Of a stretch of DNA of 64,000 bases, positions 1-7,800 are shown one piece after another (position 1 is the first letter of the stretch; each line of letters opens with the position of its first letter). Location: positions 3,472,001-3,536,000 of the forward strand of contig NZ_CP126260.1 in NCBI RefSeq assembly GCF_003234365.2, given 5' to 3'. The stretch comes from Curtobacterium sp. MCJR17_020. Lineage in GTDB: Bacteria; Actinomycetota; Actinomycetes; Actinomycetales; Microbacteriaceae. The notes under the pieces are model-generated. The model searched no databases. It had not been told where the DNA came from and saw only the letters and a list, made by a program, of their open reading frames with translations. Both the position numbers and the translations under genes were made by a program.

Positions 1-190
1 TGTGGGCAGAGGTGACGGTACAGACCGCATGCACCCGGTTTCCTGCGTCGTACACCTTCAACGTGATCGGCCCAACGAAGAAGCCCAGCAGGGGTACGAG
101 GACAACGACAGCGAGGACGATCGATGCCGCGACCCTGTCCCGCCGCACGCGCCTTCTCCGTGCGACTCGTTCAGCGCCGGTGTCAGTCAA
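1..190 (-). CDS. Single-span membrane protein, immunity-array paralogue (3' end beyond left edge)
   Basis: Only the first 63 codons are in the window. They give a basic N-terminus (TGAERVARRRRVRRDRVA), one strong hydrophobic span, then the start of an exported part with the pattern V-Y-D-x-G-N then C-T-V-T-S-A. This matches the 162-residue protein at 1502-1990 (ALGAYDDSHS..CTVESA), so the two are paralogues. The TTG start at 190-188 is chosen because it overlaps the stop of the upstream frameshifted copy as TTGA. An in-frame ATG at 256-254 is an alternative. Function is not known; by position in the Rhs locus it may be an orphan immunity gene (inference). The real length cannot be seen. Confidence 0.5.
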   Translation of the reverse strand, partial: MTDTGAERVARRRRVRRDRVAASIVLAVVVLVPLLGFFVGPITLKVYDAGNRVHAVCTVTSAH

Positions 191-736
191 CCGTGACTCC
201 GACGCCCGTCGTGCCGACAATCTGGCCAGCCGGCAGACAGTCCACCGTCCCGGCATCGGGACGGACGCGCCACGGCATGCCCGCAGCTCCCCTGCGCCAG
301 CTCAAATCCGTACGTCTCGGGCGAGACATGCATGACGCTCAGGATCGAACGGATAGCAAACGAACCCTCACCGACACTGGAATCGTAGGGACGATCGACT
401 TCGACGGCATTTGCAGTTTCTCGCATGTTGTCTCGAGACACCGTTTTTTTCAGAATGAGCTTACCGCACCTTACCGATGACCACCTGCGGATCAGAACTT
501 CCGATACCGTTGGTCCCTTGACTCGACGCGATTTCGGCCTTTGCGGAGTGGACCACACAGCGCACTTCGGTCGCGTGATGACGGTCATAGGATCCAAGAA
601 TCGATGGCCCGAACCCAGAGAGCGTCACCAGGGCACCAACGACCAACGCCAACACGACGATCGCGATGACCCCACCTCGCACCACCCGGCGACGACTACG
701 GACTCTTCCGTGCCGTAGGAAGATCTTGTCACGCAC
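187..736 (-). pseudogene. Frameshifted copy of the single-span immunity-like membrane protein
   Basis: The frame from 736 reads a basic N-terminus, one membrane span and an exported segment with C-V-V-H-S-A-K and G-I-G-S-S-D-P-Q-V-V-I, then stops at 461. The next frame continues with R-C-G-K-L-I, then V-G-E-G-S-F-A-I-R-S-I-L and V-S-P-E-T-Y-G-F-E-L-A. The two halves together align end to end with the 162-residue protein at 1502-1990 (CGRLLID, VGEGTYRLRSVL, VAPDVRDFEA). By codon count against that paralogue about 5 nt are missing near 465-475, close to a run of seven T. This is a broken paralogue unless the break is a sequencing error. The second half reads on to a stop at 187 that overlaps the next gene (TTGA). 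Confidence 0.6.
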
Positions 737-907
737 TCATCTCTCCCAATCGAATCCGTCATTAACCATTCAGTACATCGATGCCCGGCTCCTGCGCCCC
801 GCCGCCAGCACCTGGCCGGAACGCCCTCGCGGCACTATCTGAAGTGAAGACTCGTGACCAGCTGGAGCGCTCATCGATTCGCCGCCCATCGGTGCACTGG
901 ACAAGTG

Positions 908-1321
908 CTACTCGCGCTCTCCGAAGGCTTCGAACCAGTCCGCAAAGGATTCTTTAGAGGAACCCGTCAATGTGGCAACGGGGTCCGTGGACTCAGATTC
1001 CTCAACGAGGACAACCGAGTCACCATCAATTCCCTTCATCACGGGCGCTGCCGCAGACTTCGGATCGGCACCCTCTGGCCAACAGAAATACAGGAGGGGC
1101 TCTTCGGTCACGGACTCGACCACGAGGCGCTGCTTCGCCAGGAGGGCATGGATGTCAGAGACGGCAAATGAGGCAACTCCCGCTGCGCAGGTGATCTCTA
1201 TGACACGCCTGCTCCTCCCACGGCTCAAGGGGATCGCGGACAGTTGCGCTTGAACACCCTCGGTACTCCACGCCGGAGCTTTCACCGGGTCAAAATCGGA
1301 GTGCTTCAGTCTTCCGAACAT
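908..1321 (-). CDS. Hypothetical protein, 137 aa
   Basis: I do not recognise the family. The product is soluble, mildly acidic at its C-terminus (SKESFADWFEAFGERE) and has no signal peptide or membrane span. It contains an aromatic stretch LLYFCWPEG near the middle. It lies between two copies of the single-span immunity-like family in a Rhs toxin locus. Its base composition is lower in GC than the housekeeping genes after 10.8 kb, as is common for captured immunity genes. A role as an immunity protein for a lost Rhs tip is possible but is only inferred from position. Start is ATG; no strong ribosome binding site is visible. Confidence 0.55.
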   Translation of the reverse strand: MFGRLKHSDFDPVKAPAWSTEGVQAQLSAIPLSRGRSRRVIEITCAAGVASFAVSDIHALLAKQRLVVESVTEEPLLYFCWPEGADPKSAAAPVMKGIDGDSVVLVEESESTDPVATLTGSSKESFADWFEAFGERE

Positions 1322-1501
1322 GAAAAATTCCCGTTCCGTGGATTCAGGTAGTCAGCAAGCCTGCCTGGTCCGGCGATGAGGTACTTCAACGCAGGGCCCT
1401 TGTGCGCCACGATAACATCTATTGGTCGAAGCAGATTGCAAGCCACACGCTGTCGCACGGCCGCGGGAGCTTGGCATTCACATCAAAGCGACCCGCGCCC
1501 G

Positions 1502-1990
1502 CTACTTGCGAGCTGCCTCGAAGTCGCGCACATCCGGGGCGACCTTGAATAGCTGAAGAACCGAGCGCAACCGGTAGGTTCCCTCTCCGACTGTAAACTG
1601 GTAACGTTGCCCCACTTTCAGTTCGCCGGCTACCCGATTCACGTTGTCCGAATTGATCCCGGAGTCGATCAGCAACCGCCCGCAGTCTTTGGTCTCGATG
1701 ACAACTTGACCGCCCGAACTCCCGACGCCCTTCAAGGAACGACTCGAAGTGCTCCTCGCTTTTGCTGATTCAACGGTGCATGTCGCTGTCAGTGAATGAG
1801 AATCATCGTACGCACCCAAGGCGATCGGAGCTACAAGGAATGTCAAAATCGGGACGACAACGACGAGGAAGAGCAGGAGCACGGCGATGATGCGGTTTCG
1901 AACTACACGCCGCCGGGCGACGTCCATCCCGAGACGGGTCTCCGCGTTCGGCACCGTTTTACTCTCCTTCTCTCGTCGCCCGCGGCTCAT
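1502..1990 (-). CDS. Single-span membrane protein, candidate partner/immunity protein of the orphan Rhs tip
   Basis: 162 residues: a basic cytoplasmic N-terminus (about 1-33), one long hydrophobic span (about 34-58), and an exported C-terminal domain. The exported part has two cysteines (in TCTVES and DCGRLL) that could form a disulphide. The ATG overlaps the stop of the upstream Rhs fragment as ATGA (1990-1987), so translation is probably coupled. Two relatives follow downstream, one frameshifted (187-736) and one partial (1-190). Tight coupling to a variable Rhs tip is the usual arrangement for an immunity gene, and a membrane location would suit a membrane-acting toxin. Both points are inferences; no family is recognised. 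Confidence 0.6.
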   Translation of the reverse strand: MSRGRREKESKTVPNAETRLGMDVARRRVVRNRIIAVLLLFLVVVVPILTFLVAPIALGAYDDSHSLTATCTVESAKARSTSSRSLKGVGSSGGQVVIETKDCGRLLIDSGINSDNVNRVAGELKVGQRYQFTVGEGTYRLRSVLQLFKVAPDVRDFEAARK

Positions 1991-3978
1991 GGCGCACGAT
2001 GTGAACTGACGGTAGGACCTCGAGCCCCGGCAAGAAATCCTGTTCCAAAAGTCTGAACAAGGCTTGCGCGAGTCTGATCCCCGCCCGGTCGGACCAGCTC
2101 GTTAGCCACAGCGCCAACTCCGCCCGCACTGTGGTTCACCGCTCCACCGATCAGAGCGGTCGCTCCTGGAGAACTGATATCCAAGTTCTTGACGATCTTA
2201 GCTCCGAGCGCCCCGGACCCCAGGCTGAAACCGGACGCGGCAGACGCTGCGTAACCGCCGGCAGTGTGCTGGGCATCTGGGTCGAACATGTAGCCGCCGA
2301 CGTTCTGTGTGGCACCGGACACACCTGACGAAACTGCAGAGCGAGTTGTCGCTGTCAAGGCTTGCGTGCCGATCCGCTGGAGCACGGGAGCACCTGCGCG
2401 AGCGGCCGCCGTCCCGAGCTTCGAGAGCCCCAGTGCGCTTCCCCCTCCGGCAGCTCCCGACACACCACCAACGAGGGTGTCCGAGCCGACCTTCCCCCAA
2501 TCAACCTTGCCGTTCTCCCCCGTGTTCTTCTTGATCGAGAGGCCCCCGGCCAGAGCAGCGCCGCCGCCCGCCATCACGGCGATTGCCACCACTGGGCCCA
2601 GCGGTGTGCACATCGCCAGCACAGTTGCGGCGATCCCGACGCCGATGGCGATGTTGGAGATGAGCTCCGAGTGCTCGTCCGCCCAGTCGCGCAGGTTGGC
2701 GATCGCCCCCTGGTTCGCATCCCGGTACGCCTGCAGGTCCTTGTCCGTCGCCGGCCGCAACCCGAGCGGGTCGACCGCGTGCAACGGGTCGTTTCCGGCG
2801 TACGAGTAGGGGTTCCCCGACCACGCCGCACCCAGGATCGGCGCGAGCGGATCGACCGACAGGAAGCCCCGCGCCGCCGGGTCGTACACACGGGCGCCGA
2901 GCCACTCCAGCCCCGCGACGGACACCCCGCCGGAACCGGTCAGTGCCACCCCCGCTGGCAGTCCGACGTCGGTGACGGCAGCGAGCGCAGCCCACGGATC
3001 CGCAGCATCGGTGGCGCGCGCGCTGCGCCACGCGGGCTGCGTCACGACATCGCCGATCGCGGTGACACCACCCGGCAGGTCGAGCAACGACGTGTCGGCA
3101 ATGCTGATGAGCGACGGAACGACCGCGGCGGAGTCCCACCACGCCGCGACCCCGCCGACCTCGGCGAGCTCACCGAGGGCATCGACCCAGACGTCGAGCC
3201 GGCCGATCTCAGCGTACGAGGCGTCGCGGTCGACGACGGCAGCGAGGTACCCGAGGTCCGACCACGCGTACTCGGTGGTCGAACCGTCGACGGCGGTCCG
3301 CCGGATACCTCGGCCGACCACGACTGCACCAGATCGCCCGTGGTTGCCTGGGCGATACGACCGAGGCGTCGCAGGAGAACGTCTCGGCAGCGGCGCCGTC
3401 ACGATCCATCCCGACGACGGCATCGCGGCGGTCGGCTGCGTCGTGCTCGCGTCGAGTGGTCCCGCCGGCAGGGCCTTTGATTGTCGCCAGGCGCCCGCGC
3501 TCGTCGTACTCGAACGAGGTGCCCCGTCGAGACCGTTGACGAGGATCGTCTCGGCAGTCGCGACATCGCGAGAAAAACTCCCGGCGGACGCCCGTCGGGT
3601 CGACGGTCGCCGCGACGTCGCGCCAGCGGGGTCGGTGACGCCCTGGAGGCGCGACAACGCGTCGTGCGCGAACGTCCGGACCGCGCCGCCAAGCACCGCG
3701 AGCTCCGCCAGGTTCCCCTGGTCGTCGAACGTCCGCGAGATGCGGCGGCCCAATTGATCGGTCGCAAGCGTCGTCCGACGCCAGAAAGGACGATCCTCAG
3801 CAGGATGGCCTGCGAGATCAGGTCTGAGGCGGGTCAGTCCGCCCGCGCCGTCGTCGGCTTCAAGGGGACGGCCGTCGGCGCCGAGGGTGATGGAGCCGTC
3901 TCCGTTGGACGTCGATCTGACCGGTTCATCGGGGTCTGCGAGGGCCTTCCTGCTCGCGGGCGGCCCGCCCAGCAGCAC
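1987..3978 (-). CDS. Orphan Rhs tip: degenerate core plus intact alternative C-terminus
   Basis: 663 codons are open. From about 3317 down to 2700 the DNA is almost identical to 6308-5691 of the full-length rhs gene and encodes the end of the Rhs core (ARVYDPAARGFLSVDP, then PLHAVDPLGL). The last ~237 residues differ from the full-length protein: they are glycine- and alanine-rich with hydrophobic stretches, and share only a short motif (KVDWGxVGxDT-VGGV-GAAGGG). Upstream of 3317 the sequence is a patchwork of collinear pieces of the full-length gene joined by deletions, partly read in the wrong frame. It is therefore a displaced tip, a donor for tip exchange, not a working Rhs shell. It overlaps the next gene by ATGA. 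Whether it is translated is unknown; it could equally be called a pseudogene with an intact tip. Confidence 0.65.
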   Translation of the reverse strand: MLLGGPPASRKALADPDEPVRSTSNGDGSITLGADGRPLEADDGAGGLTRLRPDLAGHPAEDRPFWRRTTLATDQLGRRISRTFDDQGNLAELAVLGGAVRTFAHDALSRLQGVTDPAGATSRRPSTRRASAGSFSRDVATAETILVNGLDGAPRSSTTSAGAWRQSKALPAGPLDASTTQPTAAMPSSGWIVTAPLPRRSPATPRSYRPGNHGRSGAVVVGRGIRRTAVDGSTTEYAWSDLGYLAAVVDRDASYAEIGRLDVWVDALGELAEVGGVAAWWDSAAVVPSLISIADTSLLDLPGGVTAIGDVVTQPAWRSARATDAADPWAALAAVTDVGLPAGVALTGSGGVSVAGLEWLGARVYDPAARGFLSVDPLAPILGAAWSGNPYSYAGNDPLHAVDPLGLRPATDKDLQAYRDANQGAIANLRDWADEHSELISNIAIGVGIAATVLAMCTPLGPVVAIAVMAGGGAALAGGLSIKKNTGENGKVDWGKVGSDTLVGGVSGAAGGGSALGLSKLGTAAARAGAPVLQRIGTQALTATTRSAVSSGVSGATQNVGGYMFDPDAQHTAGGYAASAASGFSLGSGALGAKIVKNLDISSPGATALIGGAVNHSAGGVGAVANELVRPGGDQTRASLVQTFGTGFLAGARGPTVSSHRAP
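2700..3317. repeat. ~618-bp Rhs-core direct repeat, copy 1
   Basis: Matches 5691-6308 at a constant offset of 2,991 bp with only a few mismatches seen by eye (for example near 2707, 3206 and 3290). It encodes the conserved end of the Rhs core just before the variable tip. Same orientation as copy 2, so recombination would delete or swap the intervening 3 kb. Confidence 0.9.
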
Positions 3979-3997
3979 ACGTCAGTAGCATTTCGGC

Positions 3998-4411
3998 ATG
4001 TTCGAAAAACGTGCCTCCAAGGCGGGAGCGATCCAGATGCCGTCACCGTGGACGTGGGATTCCGGCGGTCTTCGGATCACAGCTTCCGCCGAACCCCGCG
4101 GCTTGACCCGTCGCCTCCAGCTCATCGTGACAATGGAGATTGCGAGCGTCGTCGCCGTCTTTCGTGGCGAAGAGCTCTCGAGCCTTGTCAACCGTCGGGT
4201 GCAACAGATCGAGTCTGATTCGACTCCGACCGCATTCCTGTTCTTCGGCGGAGAACAGGTGACGGGAGCACCCATCGATGCGGCGCGACAGAACGTGCCG
4301 GGCGACGCAATCGCTCTCGTCATCGCGCCGAACGTCGAGGCCGTCGTGCACACGCTCACGGCGGTCGAAGTTGAGCGACTGCATTCTTGGCTACGAAAAT
4401 GTGCGCGCTGA
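3998..4411 (+). CDS. Hypothetical protein, 137 aa
   Basis: Unrecognised. It is the only plus-strand gene in the toxin locus, lying between the orphan tip and the full-length rhs operon. The protein is soluble, with a tryptophan-rich start (SPWTWDSGGLRI), a beta-rich middle, and an ordered-looking C-terminus (VVHTLTAVEVERLHSWLRK). The opposite strand is also open here (3982-4467) but encodes an implausible Cys/Ser/Arg-rich peptide, so I chose this strand. Codon use is less GC3-biased than in the core genes. It may be another effector-associated gene; no function can be given. Confidence 0.6.
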   Translation: MFEKRASKAGAIQMPSPWTWDSGGLRITASAEPRGLTRRLQLIVTMEIASVVAVFRGEELSSLVNRRVQQIESDSTPTAFLFFGGEQVTGAPIDAARQNVPGDAIALVIAPNVEAVVHTLTAVEVERLHSWLRKCAR

Positions 4412-4477
4412 CCCACTGCCCCGCCGACTCCGCAACGGACACCGCTTGTCTGTACCAAGCAGCTCACACAGGATTGG

Positions 4478-4870
4478 TCAGCGCTGGATCCTCGGTTGCG
4501 CAGTTCCCCGGAGCCGTACGCTCACGCGATCGCCGACCGCTGCGCCACTGATCAGACCGGCAAAGGCGGTGAGAAGCCACAACCATTGAAGACCCGCAAT
4601 CGGCCGAGCAGCGCCGACGAGGCCGATGAAGACCAAGATCACAACCACCATCAGCACGGCCAGTACCACCGGGCGACGATCGTTCAGCTTCGACCAGAAT
4701 CCGACGGCGCTCCCGTAGCCGAGAGCAACGGCACCGACAATGATCGCCGCGGGGACGTTGATGTCCTGGGGACCACTCCGCAAGCGCCACCAGGCGATTA
4801 CTAGGCAAGCGAGGGCTGCAACAGCATCTACGAACCAAGGTCGCATTCGACGGCTTGATCGACTCGTCAT
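4478..4870 (-). CDS. Multi-span membrane protein, candidate immunity/partner of full-length Rhs
   Basis: 130 residues with about four hydrophobic segments (roughly 14-28, 40-57, 68-88 and 92-112) and short polar loops. The ATG at 4870 overlaps the TGA of the rhs gene (4869-4867), so it is almost certainly translated from the rhs mRNA. It is unrelated in sequence to the single-span protein coupled to the orphan tip, so each tip carries its own type of membrane partner. A membrane immunity role against a membrane-acting Rhs tip is inferred from this position. I do not recognise a named family. Confidence 0.65.
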   Translation of the reverse strand: MTSRSSRRMRPWFVDAVAALACLVIAWWRLRSGPQDINVPAAIIVGAVALGYGSAVGFWSKLNDRRPVVLAVLMVVVILVFIGLVGAARPIAGLQWLWLLTAFAGLISGAAVGDRVSVRLRGTAQPRIQR

Positions 4871-7800
4871 CCGAAAAGACCTCCCACGACCGAACCGCCG
4901 ACGGCCGATCCCCACAAGGTGCTCGTGTTCTTCTGCAAGAAGTTGAACGCGCCGGAGGGGGTTCGCGGGTGGAAGTACGGCATCTGCGCAAGAGTATCCA
5001 CTCCGTGCTGACCCGGGAGGATCCTCCCGCTGACGTACGTGCCCGCCATACCCGTGGCTCCGTTCTGCGCCACAGTGCCGAGATCCACTCCGTCCCCGCT
5101 GATCACCTGACTCACTGCCGTCCCGGCCGCCGTTGATGCGCCGCTCAGCACCAGGGACGTCCCCTGAGCGAGCGCTCCGGACGCTGAGTACCCGATTTCC
5201 TTCGCGATCGTTCCCCCGGCCGGACCAGCCATTCCTCCGGCAGCACCGGTCACCCCACCGCCGACGACGTCTCCCGCGAACTCCCACCCGTTGCGGATCT
5301 GCCAGCCGTTCTTCTGAAGGTTGGTCACACCACCACTCACAGCACCGACCCCTCCGTTGACACCCATGTTGACCGCGACGGCTCGCGCCGCTTGGCCTGC
5401 AGGTGCGCCTGCCATGGCAGCCTTGCCGAACATCATTGCTCCACCACCGGCTGCACCGAGCACGCCGCCCACAGCAGTGTCGACTCCGACTCTGCCCCAA
5501 TCTACTTTTCCGGTCTGTGCTTTCTGCGACGCCACCGAGACGCCCCCGCTGAGCAACGCCCCAGACGCAGCCATGAGCGCGATTCCAGCAGGGCCGCCGA
5601 CCCCGGTGAACATGAGCGCGACACCCAGTCCAATCGCAGCACCTGCGGCGACGTACTCCCAGTTGTCGTTCCACCAGCTCCCGGCAGCCGCGATCGCACC
5701 CTGGTTCGCATCCCGGTACGCCTGCAGGTCCTTGTCCGTCGCCGGCCGCAACCCGAGCGGGTCGACCGCGTGCAACGGGTCGTTTCCGGCGTACGAGTAG
5801 GGGTTCCCCGACCACGCCGCACCCAGGATCGGCGCGAGCGGATCGACCGACAGGAAGCCCCGCGCCGCCGGGTCGTACACACGGGCGCCGAGCCACTCCA
5901 GCCCGGCGACGGACACCCCGCCGGAACCGGTCAGTGCCACCCCCGCTGGCAGTCCGACGTCGGTGACGGCAGCGAGCGCAGCCCACGGATCCGCAGCATC
6001 GGTGGCGCGCGCGCTGCGCCACGCGGGCTGCGTCACGACATCGCCGATCGCGGTGACACCACCCGGCAGGTCGAGCAACGACGTGTCGGCAATGCTGATG
6101 AGCGACGGAACGACCGCGGCGGAGTCCCACCACGCCGCGACCCCGCCGACCTCGGCGAGCTCACCGAGGGCATCGACCCAGACGTCGAGCCGGCCGGTCT
6201 CAGCGTACGAGGCGTCGCGGTCGACGACGGCAGCGAGGTACCCGAGGTCCGACCACGCGTACTCGGTGGTCGAACCGTCGGCGGCGGTCCGCCGGATGCG
6301 TCGGCCGAGACCGTCGTGGACGTACTCGGTCCGGCCATCCTCGGTGATCGTCGCGATGATCTGTCCGGCGTCGTCGTACTCGTGGCGCGTCTCGACACTG
6401 TCGACGGTCTCGGCGACGAGCCGCCCACGGTCGTCGTAGGTCCACGTCGAGTCCCCGGCGCGGACGAGCTGGCCGGCAGGGTCGTACTCGTACGACACCA
6501 CTCCGGACGGTCCGTCGATCGCGGTGATCCGCGCGTTGGCATCGCGCTCGATCCTCGTGGTGGTGGCACCGTCGAGCGTCGTCGAGGTGTGCGCGACGAG
6601 TGCGCCACCCTCGTACGACCACGACTGCACCAGTTCACCAGTGGCTGCCTGGACGATCCGACCCGAGGCGTCGTACGAGAACGTGCCGGCAGGGGTGCCG
6701 TCCCGTTCCACCCCGACGACGCGGCCGACGGCATCGCGACGGTAGGTGGTGCGGGTGCCGTTCGGGTCGACCCGAGCCGTGCGGTTGCCGTCGGCGTCGT
6801 ACTCCCACGCGACGGACTGGTCGCCTCGGGCACGGCGGACGAGCAGGCCACGGCGGTCGTGCTGGATCGTCCGACCGGCACCACGGGTGTGGTCCGTCAC
6901 GACGACCGTGCGGTGGACGGCGTCACGGGAGATCTCCGACTGCACCGCACCGTCGACGAGCACGGCCCGCTGTCGGCCTGCCGCGTCGTGGGTCCACTCC
7001 GTTGTGCGGCCGTCCGGATCCGTCTGGCGGATCTGGCGCCCGGCGGGGTCGTAGGCCGCGGTGGTGGTGCGGTCGAGCGGGTCGGTGACGGCGACCACAC
7101 GGTCGGCGGCGTCGTACTCGCGTCGAGTGGTCCCGCCGGCAGGATCGGTGATCGTCACCAGGCGCCCGCGCTCGTCGTACTCGAACGAGGTGACTCCGTC
7201 GAGACCGTTGACGACCTCGATCAGCTGCCCCGCGGGGTCGTAGCGGAACCGACGACGGCCGAAGCGTGCGTCGTGGCTGGAGACGAGCCTCCCGGCCTGG
7301 TCGTACCGGAACCGCGCGGTGCCGGAACCCGGAGTCGTCTGCGTGACCACACGTCCGACGGCGTCGTACGTGACCTCCTCGACCTCGCCGGTGGGCAGGG
7401 TCCGGGCCACGACGCGGGAGTCCGCGTCGTAGGCGAGCGTCGTCCGCGCCCCGGCGGCGTCGGTCGCCGCGGCGGGTCGACCGCAGGCGTCGTACTCGTA
7501 GGTCGAGCGCGCTCCCGAGGGGGCGACCAAGGCGACGACACGGCCGGCGAGGTCGCGCTCGAGTCGGGTCAGGCCGCCTTCGCCGTCGACGAGTTCGACG
7601 GGTCGGCCAGCAGCGTCGTAGGTGACGAGTTCGGAACCGGTCTCGTCGGAGGTCGACTCGACCGGTCGGCCGTACTCGTCGAACCGGACGGTCGCGGTGT
7701 CGAAGGCGTCACGCAGGGTCGCGACGCCGGTCGCGACGTCGTCCGAGAACTCCTGGCGGACGCCCGTCGGGTCGACGGTCGCGGTCAGCTCGCCGACGAC

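Noticed and set aside
3982..4467. 161-codon minus-strand frame opposite the 137-aa plus-strand gene
   Set aside because: Cys/Ser/Arg-rich with no hydrophobic core, and it overlaps a frame with balanced composition, so it is treated as a shadow.
2700..6308. Insertion sequence or transposon flanked by the direct repeats
   Set aside because: No transposase or terminal inverted repeats; the repeat is Rhs coding sequence.
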